NCBI GenBank assembly: GCA_910584865.1
Contig: CAJUCE010000001.1
Coordinates: 288,274-352,273, forward strand
Direction: 5' to 3'
Origin: an uncultured Acetatifactor sp.
GTDB lineage: Bacteria > Bacillota > Clostridia > Lachnospirales > Lachnospiraceae
DNA: 64,000 nt
Every line of letters begins with the position of its first letter. Position 1 is the first letter of the stretch. Shown piece after piece: positions 17,764 to 27,522 of the stretch. Below the pieces are notes generated by a model that was given only the letters and a program-made list of their open reading frames with translations, had not been told where the DNA came from and made no database searches. The translations under genes and the position numbers were made by a program.

Positions 17764-18310
17764 ACAGCTGGAAGCGGAGCTGAAAAAGGAGCAATACAAA
17801 CGGAATTATGGGCGGGTACTGCGAAGTACGATATTCTCCCTTCTGGTAGTGGCAGCGGCCTCGGTACTGATAGCGGTATTGCTGCTTCCGGTACTGCAGA
17901 TCAACGGAACATCCATGACGGAGACATTGCAGGACGGGAATATCGTAGTGGCGCTGAACAGCAAGAAATTCAGCACGGGTGATGTGATCGCATTTTACTA
18001 TAACAACAATATCCTGGTAAAGCGGGTGATCGCGGCGGCAGGAGACTGGGTGGATATAGACGAGGAAGGAAATGTATATGTTAACGGAGAGCTGCTGGAG
18101 GAACCTTATATATCGGAAAAAGCTCTTGGGGACTGCAACATAACATTACCCTACCAGGTGCCGGACGGGAAATGCTTTGTCATGGGAGACCACAGGGCAA
18201 CCAGCATAGACAGCCGAAATACGGCGGTGGGGTGTATCAGCGACGGCGTAGTGGTGGGCAGGATTCTCTTGAGAGTCTGGCCGCTGGAGGAAGCAGGATT
18301 TATCAATTAG
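17723..18310 (+). CDS. Signal peptidase I (pilus operon)
   Basis: 195 residues from the ATG at 17723 (GGGAG 7 bases upstream); the frame is open 50 codons further, but inside the preceding gene. A cytoplasmic N-terminus and one transmembrane helix (STIFSLLVVAAASVLIAVLLL) are followed by the S26 protease domain. Catalytic Ser64 lies in NGTSMTETL and the general base Lys100 in ILVKRVIAAAGDWV. The GDHRATSIDSR box is canonical. It is a Ser-Lys type enzyme, unlike the Ser-His SipW-type enzyme at 32652. Encoded just before the adhesin and pilin genes, it is probably dedicated to cutting their signal peptides. Confidence 0.95.
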   Translation: MKKRQIEVEAPTLEQLEAELKKEQYKRNYGRVLRSTIFSLLVVAAASVLIAVLLLPVLQINGTSMTETLQDGNIVVALNSKKFSTGDVIAFYYNNNILVKRVIAAAGDWVDIDEEGNVYVNGELLEEPYISEKALGDCNITLPYQVPDGKCFVMGDHRATSIDSRNTAVGCISDGVVVGRILLRVWPLEEAGFIN

Positions 18311-18353
18311 ACCCGGGCAGCAGACGGGTTGATACAAGGAAGGAGACAGCACA

Positions 18354-21300
18354 ATGGAATCTTTGAAGAAACAGGCTGCAAAACTATTGGGTGAGCAGAA
18401 AAAATACAGGCGCTGGCTGACAATATTTCTCGGCCTTGCCATTGTGGTAACGCTGGGCACCGTCGCCGCACTGAAGATGAACGGCCAGGCCCTCAGCCAC
18501 AAACAGAAGGTGCTGAAATGCGCGCTGGAGCTGCATGAGCATACGGAGGAATGCTATGAAAGTGATCCGGAATCCGGGGAGAAGACCCTAATCTGCGGCT
18601 ATGCGGATTATGCGGTGCATACCCACAATGACGATTGCTACGATGGGGACGGAGAGCTGGTCTGCCAACTGGACGAGGTGGAAGCCCATATCCATGAGGA
18701 AAGCTGCTACGAGGAAGAGCAGGTTCTGATCTGTGAGCTGCAGGAATCCAAAGGACATGTGCACACGGACAGCTGTAAAGCCCTGATATGTGAGAAAGAG
18801 GAGAGCAAAGGCCACAAGCATACTGACAGCTGCAAAGTATTGACCTGTGAGAAAACAGAGGGCCAGGGCCACACTCATACGGAAAGCTGCCGGAAGCTGA
18901 TATGCGAGAAGGCGGAGACAGAAGGCCATCAGCATACAGACGCGTGCCGTACCATGACCCGTGGGGATCTGATCTGTGAAAATACAGAGGAAGGCCATGA
19001 ACATACAGATGATTGCTACCAGCAGACAGAGAACATAACCTGCGGATTGGAAGAGGCAGAAGGCCATACCCACACGGATGCCTGCTATGACGCTCATGGC
19101 TGTGGTCTGGAAGAGGCGGAAGGCCACACCCATACAGAAAGCTGCTATGATCCTCATGGTTGCAAACTGGAAGAGGGCGAAGGCCACACCCATACAGAAA
19201 GCTGCTATGACCCTCATGCCTGCAAATTGGAAGAAGGCGAAGGCCATACCCATACGGAAAAATGCTATGAGACCGTCAAAACCGTGATCTGCGGCAAGCT
19301 GGAACTGCACACGCACATCACTGCGGAAGAGGCAGAAGAGGGCGAAGAGAGCTGTTACGATACGGAAGGAAAACTGATCTGCAAGATTCCGGAGCTGAAG
19401 GAGCATGTACATGGCGAGGACTGCTTTGAAACCATGGAACTGACCAAAGAGGAAGTAGAGGCGATGAAGAACAGCTCCGCAGAATCGGAAGAAGGCAATA
19501 CGGATGCCTCCGGCGACGGAGAAGAAGACAGTACGAAAGCTTCCGGCGACGGAGAAGAGGATAATGCAAAAGCCTCCGGGGCTGCAAAGGACGATAATGC
19601 CGGAACGGAAAGCGCCGAAGGAGGAGAAACAGATAAGGCAGGAGAGAACGCAGCGAATAATGGAAATACTCCGGAGGACGGAGACGTCGCTGCGGACGGA
19701 ATGTTCCGGAAAGTCTTTGAAGACGAACATATGAAGGTGGTAGCGGAATATGACAGCGCTGCCGGGATTCCGGAAGAGGCAGAACTATTTGCGGAACCGG
19801 AAGGTAAGGACGGCACGCCAGACTCTGCGGGAACAGCATCTGGCACTACAACACCGGAAACAGAATCAGATGCCGGCGTAGAAGCACCGGAGGCAGGATC
19901 CGGCTTAGAGGCGCCGGAAGCAGAAAGCGGTGCCGGAACGCCCGGAGCGGAAAACAATGCCGAAATACCTGAAGCAAAAAACAGTGCCGAAACACCCGAA
20001 GCAGAAAGCGGTGTCGAAACACCCGAAGCAGAAAATGGTTCCGAAACGCAGGGAGCCGATTCAGGTTCAAATGATTCACAGGCAGAGGAAACAGTTCCGG
20101 ATGCTGCAGCTCCGACAACGGAGACAGAGAGTCCGCAAGCAAGGAAGAATACATCGGGTGTCATAGTACCGGAAAGTAAAATAGCATTTGGCGTACAAAG
20201 CAGGATAGAGACAGTGTCAGAAATCAAGACGCCGGAGTCCGCAACTGCGTCAGAAAGTGGTGCGGATACAGAAAGTGCTGGGAATGCAAAAGGTGTTGCA
20301 GATACAGGAAGCGATGCGGCAGCAGAGTCCGGAACAACGGCGGCTCAGGAAGAGAAGGCAGATCAGTCCCAAGCAGCAGAAAAGGTGACGGAAGAAATAA
20401 CCTACCGATTCGGCTTCAGAGTGAACGGAGAAGAGATCACGCCTAAGGGAACCGTGACTTTTACAGTATGGAATCTGGATGAGGAAGACAGCGAGCCGGA
20501 GACAATCGTATACTCCGCGGGAGATAATTTGGAGTCTCTGAAGGTGACTTTGCGGAAAGTGGCAGAGCAGGTGAAAAGCGCCGAGTGTCGGAGAGTTTAT
20601 GAAGACGAAGAAATCAGGGTGATTGCGGAATATGAGCTTACAGCTGAAATTCCTGACGAAGCGAAGCTGATTGTAGAAAAAATTACAGATGAAGAGCATT
20701 TCCAGGAATGTGAGGCTGAATTACAGACGCATTTGGGAAATGATGAAGCCACTATGGATATGCTTTTAAAGATAGGCTTCTATATTGGGGATGAAGAGAT
20801 TGAACCCAAAGATACTGTTTCGATTTCAATTCAGTTTTTGAATAATGATAGTATCGCGGAAGGAGATCCGATTAATATAATTCACTTCGCGAAAGACAAA
20901 ACGGAGGTGTTGAGCGGAAGCGATATTGATGAAGAAGGAACTACTACTTTTGTGACGGATTCATTCTCCGATTTTGGCATAATGAATATGCAGGCGGCGG
21001 CAGAAATATCGGGCTTATTTGGCGTAAGCATAGCGCAGCAGAATAAACGGATTCCCATTTATGAAAAAGACGGAAATGATTGGCTAGAGGTCAGTTTGTC
21101 TCCTCTGGATCTGACTTCCCTTGAAAACAATTTGCTGGCGGGGATTACGGGGGATGGATATTATATTATAGTGGATGCATTCACAGATTATCTTACAGGT
21201 TATGATGCCAGCAAACTTACTGTTTGGGATGATGAAACCGGTAGTACTCCAACGGATGCCAAGTGGATTGCGTACTCTACGGACAAGGGAAATACAATTA

Positions 21301-24300
21301 CAACTGTAAATGTTCAAGTAGACAAGATGAACAGGATTTACTGGTTATTTAGAGGAATCACACAGGATGATCTCGGTTCTATAACAGGATTGTATTACCT
21401 GCCCAATAACACAACTGAATATAATAAACAACCGCTAACGTCTTTGGGCAATTCATATATAGTTGAATTTGACCCTAGTAATGGATCGGCGCCTCAGAAA
21501 CGTATATCGGTTTCCGTACAATTGTCTGAAGGAAGTGAGGCTGCTGCCGTCAATTTGCCGGGGAATAATGATTTTGGGAAAGAATTCGACTTTAGTACAG
21601 ATGAAAACAATCCTCAGAAAAAGACTGTGCAATATCCAGGGAATCGTCCTGAAAGGAAATTAGTCGGTTGGTATAACATTGCAGACATGACCTATTATGA
21701 TGTGGAGGAAGGTGCAGCCATCGCTACAGTCGATCCAAAGAAAAATAATGTTTTTTACGCGGATTGGGTAGAGAACAGTTATGACTTTCATACAGAAGGG
21801 ATATCCACTGTGGAGATGGGGGAAAAAGAGGAGATTTCCAAGACATTTATTAAGACAAGAATCATTGATTATAATGAACTTTTCAATGTTTACAGCTCTA
21901 GTGTTACGAAAGATACACTTGTCGAGAATTGGTCAGATACAGGAAGCTTTCAGCCTTTTGGATGGGATAATGTATCTGCAGTTCGCAAGTTGGTAGGAGG
22001 TGGGACTGATAATTATAAGAGTATGCTCTTTCTAAAAGGCGGTACCGAAGCACCGGTCTCTCTTGTATTTCCGTCTGATAGAAAAATCTGGAATAATTCT
22101 CAGGATGCTTTTTTTAACGGACTCTCAAACGAAAAGGTACTTCAGTATTTATTTCCCAAAGGAGAGTCCAACAATAATGCATTAGGCGTTCACTTTGTGG
22201 GATATGGGGATTATCTGTATCAGTATAATGAAGACACTGGCTATTATGAATATAAGAGCAGCAATAATGCAGTTTCTTATCAGAAATCGGATGCCCGCTT
22301 TTATGTATATAACGGGACAGAAATGATTGAAAATGTAAATGGTAAAAATACCTCTTTTCTGCCGTTTAACACGTATAAGGCAGAGCAGGGAGCGGCGGAT
22401 AACGGAAATATTAATTACCACTTTGGAATGTGTACGGAGGTTCAATTTTATTTACCTGCAGCGCCAGGGTATACAACAGAGCAAAACGGAACAACTGTGT
22501 CGAACCAGATTACAGGAGGAGACGGTAAGCCTCGAAATATGATCTTCAATTTTTCCGGCGATGATGATGTCTGGGTTTTTGTGGATGATGAATTGATTTT
22601 GGATATGGGCGGTGTTCATGGGGCGTTAAAGGGATCAATAGATTTCAGTACCGGAGCTGTTACAAAATCATCGATACACGCGAGTAGCAGTCCTAATGTA
22701 GTCACAAATATAAAGGATAAGATTGGCGCAGGAGCGCATACGCTGAAGGTATATTACATGGAAAGAGGTGCGGGTTTATCAAATTGTGAGATATCGTTTA
22801 ATATCCTTCCGCGCTATATGATTGTAGAACCTGAAGCAGATACCGTAACAGTCAGAAAGGAATGGGTAGAACCGGATTATATAGCAACACCTGATTCGGT
22901 AACGGTTCAATTATATCAGGATGGCAAAGCATATGGAGATCCCGTTGTCCTGAAGGCTGATGCAGATGAAGATAAAAGCTGGCGTCATACATGGAGCGGT
23001 TTGGAAACAAAGAAGACCTACACTGTGCAGGAAGTGGATGTGCCCGGGTATGAGTCAAGTATTAATTGGGAGTCCGGACAGGATTTTAAGTATTGGGCCC
23101 ATGCGTCTACTCTGGCAGACACACCTGAAAAGCCGGATGAAAATATTATAGTGATTTTAAATCAGGACAGCAATAATCCTGTTGCATTGTCTGTTGGTGA
23201 GAATAACGAACTTTCTCTCAGCGGGACATCAGTTCGGCTCAGCAACAATGTTTTGGTTCCGGAAAGCTTGACGGATGCAGTGAAGTGGAAAGTGGAAAAG
23301 TCCAGAGACGGTTATACCTTATGTAATTTGCAGGCTGGGAAGTATTTGACAATTGGAGAAAAAGGCATTTCTTTATCGCAGACTGCAGGGAACGAGCAAA
23401 TTTTTAAGTTAGTCGCGGATGAGGCTTATAAAGGGCTTGTAGATTCAGAAGGAAAGCGAAAGGTTGTTTACCAAGAAGGCGGATTTAAAGGGGAATCTGT
23501 GAATGGCAATACTGATACTGTACGTGTTTTCCGATATCATACGGTTAGCTCTATAGTTAGGAATTACACCATTACAAATACCTATCTGCCGACGATTACA
23601 ATTCAGAAGGCAGACAGCAAGGTGTCCAGTAAACTATTATCGGGAGCGCAGTTCAGACTCACACGTAAGGTTCAGGAGACGCGGACCGCGGATGAAGAGG
23701 GGAAATCTGGTGAATCCGTGACGAAATATAGCTATTACAACGGCTCAGAGTGGATAAATGTAGATCAGGAATCCGATCTTAAGGGAGCTGCAGCATTAGC
23801 TGCAATATTGACAATAGAAAAGGAGATAAGGCTTGATAATCTGTTAAATGGTGTCTATACATTAACGGAGGTGACAGCACCTGTCGATTACATGCTGCCA
23901 GAGAAGGAGGAAGACCGAAAGATTGAATTTGTTGTCAGCGGAGGGAAGATTTCTGAAGTAAGATGCGGTAGCTTTGGCGGTTCTGCCGATAGCGGGGAAT
24001 CAGCGAATGAGCTTGCAATAGCTCAAATCAAAGAAGGATCCGGCGGCTTGATTCTGCTTGTCAGAAATGAAAAGATACCCCGGACGACGGCAAATGTAAG
24101 GTTTGTAAAATATGGAACGGGAACCAGTGAAGGTAAGCTGCTGGCGGGTGCACAGTTCGAACTATATAAAGAGGATAAGGATGGAACTTTCCTTATTAGA
24201 AACGGCGAAATTATTTCGACTGAAGGGAGTGCCATAACAGATACGGATATTGTGGTATCTGCGATAACTGGTCCTCACGAGTCAGGAGAGGATGGGATCT

Positions 24301-24692
24301 TTTATACTGACAATGAAATGGCGGGAACATATTATGTGAAGGAACTGAAAGCGCCGGACGGATATAACAGATTGAACGGCTTGGCAAAAATTTCTGTAGG
24401 AGAAGACGGCACTGTTGCCGCATATGTTTATACTTCAAGCGGCAAGTGGGAGCCTTCTGAGATGGTGGTTTCCATGGATATTACCGCTCAGATTCCTAAT
24501 GCGGATAAAGCAACTCAAAAGTATTATGAGGTAAAAATCAATAATATTCCCGGCTTTGAATTACCTGAAACCGGAAGCCTGGGAACCAAACCGTTTACAA
24601 TCGGGGGAGCGATGCTGATTACGGCAACCGCGATCCTGATGTATGGATACAGCATGAGGCGCAGAAAAAGTGAAAGGAGGTTAAAGAAATAG
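18354..24692 (+). CDS. Giant LPETG-anchored adhesin with His/Cys-rich repeats (probable pilus tip)
   Basis: 2112 residues, ribosome site AAGGAAGGAG. In order: a membrane-spanning signal (residues ~21-44); His/Cys repeats of the form GHTHTESCY-x(3-10)-C (residues ~56-360); an acidic low-complexity region with PEAESG-type repeats (~375-680); a repeated module (FEDEHMKVVAEY... near 450 and YEDEEIRVIAEY... near 745); an InlB-type repeat (LVGWYN...VFYADW, ~1080-1140); a fibro-slime/PA14-like domain (FSGDDDVWVFVDDELILDMG, ~1356-1490); a Cna-B domain (~1497-1570); a ricin-like beta-trefoil candidate (~1596-1736); two SpaA-type domains (~1746-1853 and ~1913-2016); and the sortase signal LPETG (2070-2074) with a membrane helix and basic tail. 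It is likely the tip adhesin of the pilus made by the next two genes. The 5' third is richer in GC than the rest. Confidence 0.92.
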   Translation: MESLKKQAAKLLGEQKKYRRWLTIFLGLAIVVTLGTVAALKMNGQALSHKQKVLKCALELHEHTEECYESDPESGEKTLICGYADYAVHTHNDDCYDGDGELVCQLDEVEAHIHEESCYEEEQVLICELQESKGHVHTDSCKALICEKEESKGHKHTDSCKVLTCEKTEGQGHTHTESCRKLICEKAETEGHQHTDACRTMTRGDLICENTEEGHEHTDDCYQQTENITCGLEEAEGHTHTDACYDAHGCGLEEAEGHTHTESCYDPHGCKLEEGEGHTHTESCYDPHACKLEEGEGHTHTEKCYETVKTVICGKLELHTHITAEEAEEGEESCYDTEGKLICKIPELKEHVHGEDCFETMELTKEEVEAMKNSSAESEEGNTDASGDGEEDSTKASGDGEEDNAKASGAAKDDNAGTESAEGGETDKAGENAANNGNTPEDGDVAADGMFRKVFEDEHMKVVAEYDSAAGIPEEAELFAEPEGKDGTPDSAGTASGTTTPETESDAGVEAPEAGSGLEAPEAESGAGTPGAENNAEIPEAKNSAETPEAESGVETPEAENGSETQGADSGSNDSQAEETVPDAAAPTTETESPQARKNTSGVIVPESKIAFGVQSRIETVSEIKTPESATASESGADTESAGNAKGVADTGSDAAAESGTTAAQEEKADQSQAAEKVTEEITYRFGFRVNGEEITPKGTVTFTVWNLDEEDSEPETIVYSAGDNLESLKVTLRKVAEQVKSAECRRVYEDEEIRVIAEYELTAEIPDEAKLIVEKITDEEHFQECEAELQTHLGNDEATMDMLLKIGFYIGDEEIEPKDTVSISIQFLNNDSIAEGDPINIIHFAKDKTEVLSGSDIDEEGTTTFVTDSFSDFGIMNMQAAAEISGLFGVSIAQQNKRIPIYEKDGNDWLEVSLSPLDLTSLENNLLAGITGDGYYIIVDAFTDYLTGYDASKLTVWDDETGSTPTDAKWIAYSTDKGNTITTVNVQVDKMNRIYWLFRGITQDDLGSITGLYYLPNNTTEYNKQPLTSLGNSYIVEFDPSNGSAPQKRISVSVQLSEGSEAAAVNLPGNNDFGKEFDFSTDENNPQKKTVQYPGNRPERKLVGWYNIADMTYYDVEEGAAIATVDPKKNNVFYADWVENSYDFHTEGISTVEMGEKEEISKTFIKTRIIDYNELFNVYSSSVTKDTLVENWSDTGSFQPFGWDNVSAVRKLVGGGTDNYKSMLFLKGGTEAPVSLVFPSDRKIWNNSQDAFFNGLSNEKVLQYLFPKGESNNNALGVHFVGYGDYLYQYNEDTGYYEYKSSNNAVSYQKSDARFYVYNGTEMIENVNGKNTSFLPFNTYKAEQGAADNGNINYHFGMCTEVQFYLPAAPGYTTEQNGTTVSNQITGGDGKPRNMIFNFSGDDDVWVFVDDELILDMGGVHGALKGSIDFSTGAVTKSSIHASSSPNVVTNIKDKIGAGAHTLKVYYMERGAGLSNCEISFNILPRYMIVEPEADTVTVRKEWVEPDYIATPDSVTVQLYQDGKAYGDPVVLKADADEDKSWRHTWSGLETKKTYTVQEVDVPGYESSINWESGQDFKYWAHASTLADTPEKPDENIIVILNQDSNNPVALSVGENNELSLSGTSVRLSNNVLVPESLTDAVKWKVEKSRDGYTLCNLQAGKYLTIGEKGISLSQTAGNEQIFKLVADEAYKGLVDSEGKRKVVYQEGGFKGESVNGNTDTVRVFRYHTVSSIVRNYTITNTYLPTITIQKADSKVSSKLLSGAQFRLTRKVQETRTADEEGKSGESVTKYSYYNGSEWINVDQESDLKGAAALAAILTIEKEIRLDNLLNGVYTLTEVTAPVDYMLPEKEEDRKIEFVVSGGKISEVRCGSFGGSADSGESANELAIAQIKEGSGGLILLVRNEKIPRTTANVRFVKYGTGTSEGKLLAGAQFELYKEDKDGTFLIRNGEIISTEGSAITDTDIVVSAITGPHESGEDGIFYTDNEMAGTYYVKELKAPDGYNRLNGLAKISVGEDGTVAAYVYTSSGKWEPSEMVVSMDITAQIPNADKATQKYYEVKINNIPGFELPETGSLGTKPFTIGGAMLITATAILMYGYSMRRRKSERRLKK

Positions 24693-24790
24693 GCCTCTTG
24701 AACGGCGAATAGGCAAAAGCATATCGCGACGCCGCAGCTGTTTCCGAAATATAGCAACTCAAAAACAGGAAAAGGAAAGGAAGAATGATT

Positions 24791-26386
24791 ATGAAAAAAA
24801 TCAAAAGATTATTTGCTTTTGGTCTGGCACTGATAATGTGCCTGGGCATGGCAGTGACGGCTTCTGCGCAGACGGAAACGCCGAAGGAGGTTTCGGAAGA
24901 TAACGCAAAGATTGTTATTAATAACGCATCTAAAGGAGAGACATATTCCGTATACAAGATTTTTGATGCAACCTATAATGAAACAACCAAGGCTTTTGCT
25001 TATACCTATGCAGGTGAGATACCGGAGAATGAATATTTTGCAAAAGCAGCCAGCGGCGCAATTACTGCGACGGAAGCGGCTATAGAAAACGGAACTACAG
25101 ATAAGTTGAACGCAGATGCTGCAGAATGGCTGTATAGTAATATTGCAAATGATGATAACAAGGTAATCGAGGTTGTATCTGAAGGAGAGGCTTTAACCAT
25201 TGAAGGATTGGAATATGGTTATTATCTTATTCATTCAAGTCTGAATGGCGGAGGAGCGCTTGCTGTAAATAGTACGAATCCTACTGCAACTATGAATGAG
25301 AAAAATACAAAAAATCCCGGATGGGATCCTGAGCCTGAAGGAAGCGGAAAAACCGTAAAAACAGGTGATGCTGCCTATGGAGATAGTGTTAATGTAAATA
25401 TTGGTGAGACAGTTACATTCCATTTGAATATTACGACACAGAACTATGATGCAGCTGATAAGCAGATTGCAAATTATGTATTTAGTGATAATGCATTGCA
25501 GCAGCATTTCACAAATATTCAGATTTCATCTGTAAAGGTAACAGAGCCTGGCGGAACTGTGCATACGGATAAGGACGAGACTAATCCTGTTGTATATAGC
25601 GGTGTGAATGGAACATTCCCTATTACAGTAGAATGGGTGGATGATACAAATGCAAGCAAATATAAAGCTAATTCTAAGTTACAGATTGAATATACTGCTG
25701 AATTAGCTGTTGACGCTACTATCGATGGAAACGGAAATACCAATACGGCTACATTTACTTACAACACGGTAGATCCTGATGGTGGAAACCCGAAACCATC
25801 AACGTTTACAGAAACTGATACGGCAACTGTATATACTTATGCGATGGCGTTTGTGAAAGTGAATGACAAAGGTACAGCTTTAAGCGGGGCTACTTTTACG
25901 CTTCCGTTCAGTGTGATTCCTGCCAGCCAGGATGCAGGTAATAATGTTTATACAGTTGTGAAAGAAGGAACTGAAGGAGCTGTTAAAGAGGTTATTACAG
26001 GTGATGATGGCGTTATCATAATCAAAGGTGTTAAGAACGGAACGTATAATATTCAGGAGAAAGAAGCGCCTCAAGGCTATAACAAAATCGTTGGAGATAT
26101 TGAGGTTACGGCAACCAAGACCGGTGAAGAGACAACTAAGACAGCAATTACAGTGTATTTGGATGAAGATGGAAATGTAACTGAGACGGTGACAGAAACA
26201 ACCGTAGTTTTTGAAGAAAATGATATTCCTGTAGCAAAGCATGCAGTTGTTGTTAATAAGACCGGTTCCCTCCTTCCCTCCACCGGCGGCATCGGTACCA
26301 CGATCTTCTACGTGGTAGGCGGCGTTCTGGTAGCAGGCGCAGGCATCCTTCTGATCACCAAGAAGCGCATGAAGAAAGAGCAGTAA
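24791..26386 (+). CDS. Major pilin subunit, LPSTG-anchored (SpaH/EbpB type)
   Basis: 531 residues from the ATG at 24791; an ATG at 24785 two codons upstream is equally possible. Signal peptide LFAFGLALIMCLGMAVTASA; a fimbrial isopeptide D2-type domain around KTGDAAYGDSVNVNIGETV; a SpaA/Cna-B domain with the E-box YNIQEKEAPQGYN; sorting signal LPSTG (about residues 495-499), helix and KKRMKKEQ tail. Such subunits are polymerised by class C sortase, encoded next. Most of the gene is AT-rich, but the last ~125 bases (from about 26262) switch sharply to GC-rich codons, suggesting a mosaic gene. Confidence 0.93.
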   Translation: MKKIKRLFAFGLALIMCLGMAVTASAQTETPKEVSEDNAKIVINNASKGETYSVYKIFDATYNETTKAFAYTYAGEIPENEYFAKAASGAITATEAAIENGTTDKLNADAAEWLYSNIANDDNKVIEVVSEGEALTIEGLEYGYYLIHSSLNGGGALAVNSTNPTATMNEKNTKNPGWDPEPEGSGKTVKTGDAAYGDSVNVNIGETVTFHLNITTQNYDAADKQIANYVFSDNALQQHFTNIQISSVKVTEPGGTVHTDKDETNPVVYSGVNGTFPITVEWVDDTNASKYKANSKLQIEYTAELAVDATIDGNGNTNTATFTYNTVDPDGGNPKPSTFTETDTATVYTYAMAFVKVNDKGTALSGATFTLPFSVIPASQDAGNNVYTVVKEGTEGAVKEVITGDDGVIIIKGVKNGTYNIQEKEAPQGYNKIVGDIEVTATKTGEETTKTAITVYLDEDGNVTETVTETTVVFEENDIPVAKHAVVVNKTGSLLPSTGGIGTTIFYVVGGVLVAGAGILLITKKRMKKEQ

Positions 26387-26442
26387 AAAGCACAGGAAAT
26401 ACGTAATTCCGCATAAAAAGTGAAACACAAATGAATTCCTAC

Positions 26443-26468
26443 GCCGGGGACGGTTCTATGTCCCCGGC
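26443..26468 (+). terminator. Hairpin between pilin and sortase genes
   Basis: GCCGGGGAC, loop GGTTCTAT, GTCCCCGGC: a perfect 9-bp GC stem without a T-run. It probably acts as a partial terminator or RNA-stabilising end that keeps pilin mRNA more abundant than sortase mRNA. Confidence 0.5.
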
Positions 26469-26580
26469 ACCCATAAAAATAAATTACATGCCGCATCAGC
26501 TGACACCTTCCCGCGGTGTGCGGCGAGCAACGGAAATCCATTTCCCAGGAGGTTCCGGCCAACGTCAGCAGAATCCGAAA

Positions 26581-27516
26581 ATGGTAATAAGGAAGAGAAG
26601 CATTTCAAGGAAAAACGTGAGCGAAGAAGCAGAAAAAAAGGAAAAAAGAAAAAAGAAGAAAAAGCGTGTATCCCTTTCAAACATCATACTGACAGTGGTT
26701 CTGTTGGCGGGTGTGGGGGTCATGCTCTATCCCACGGTCAGCGACTGGTGGAATTCCAGGCACGCCAGCCAGGCCATCGCCAATTACGTGGAGGCGGTAA
26801 CCGGCATGGACCCGGAGATTCGGGATACAATGCTGGAAGCTGCCAGGCAGTACAATGCGTCCCTGTCCACAGGCGTTCATTTTAAGCTCACAGACGAGGA
26901 ATATGCGGAGTATGAGAGCCTGCTGGACCTGACAGGAACCGGAATCATGGGTTATATTCAGATTCCTTCCATCAATGTGAATCTGCCGGTATATCACGGA
27001 ACGGAGGAATCTGTTCTCCAGGTGGCAGTGGGACATATCGCAGGTTCCTCTCTGCCGGTAGGCGGGGAAGGCTCCCACTGTGTAGTATCAGGGCACCGGG
27101 GCCTGCCCACGGCCAGACTTTTTACCGATCTGGATGACCTGGAAGAAGGGGATCTCTTCCTGATGAACATTCTGGAAGAGACATTGACCTACGAAATAGA
27201 CCAGATCAGGATCGTTCTTCCGGAGGAAGTGGATGATCTGGCCATCGTAGCGGGTAAGGATTATTGTACGCTGGTTACCTGTACTCCTTATGGAATCAAT
27301 ACACACCGCATGCTGGTAAGGGGACACCGCATTGACAATATGGATGACAATGTAGTAATCGTCACGGCGGACGCGGTGAAAATCCCCACATACTACGTGA
27401 TCCCGGCAGTGGGAATTCCTTTGTTATTTATCGCATTAGTAATCATGCTGGCCTGCTCCGGACGCAGAAAACCGAAACGCACCCAGCAGGAGTTACTGGA
27501 TGATTTGAAGAAGTAG
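26581..27516 (+). CDS. Class C (pilus) sortase
   Basis: 311 residues if started at the ATG at 26581. The frame is open to 26431, and a GTG at 26617 behind AAGGAA is an alternative. A very basic N-terminus (KKEKRKKKKK) precedes the first membrane helix (NIILTVVLLAGVGVMLY). The class C signature is clear: GYIQIPSINVNLPVYHG, His172 in VVSGHRGLPTARLF, Cys234 in TLVTCTPYGINTHR and Arg243. A second C-terminal membrane helix (VIPAVGIPLLFIALVIML) is typical of pilin polymerases. It joins pilin LPSTG ends to the lysine of the next subunit. Confidence 0.95.
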   Translation: MVIRKRSISRKNVSEEAEKKEKRKKKKKRVSLSNIILTVVLLAGVGVMLYPTVSDWWNSRHASQAIANYVEAVTGMDPEIRDTMLEAARQYNASLSTGVHFKLTDEEYAEYESLLDLTGTGIMGYIQIPSINVNLPVYHGTEESVLQVAVGHIAGSSLPVGGEGSHCVVSGHRGLPTARLFTDLDDLEEGDLFLMNILEETLTYEIDQIRIVLPEEVDDLAIVAGKDYCTLVTCTPYGINTHRMLVRGHRIDNMDDNVVIVTADAVKIPTYYVIPAVGIPLLFIALVIMLACSGRRKPKRTQQELLDDLKK

Positions 27517-27522
27517 AAGAAA

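Noticed and set aside
24693..24784. Cyclic-di-GMP riboswitch before the pilin gene
   Set aside because: Some GGCAAA- and GACGC-like pieces occur, but the conserved GEMM stems and their order are missing and the gap is only 92 bases.
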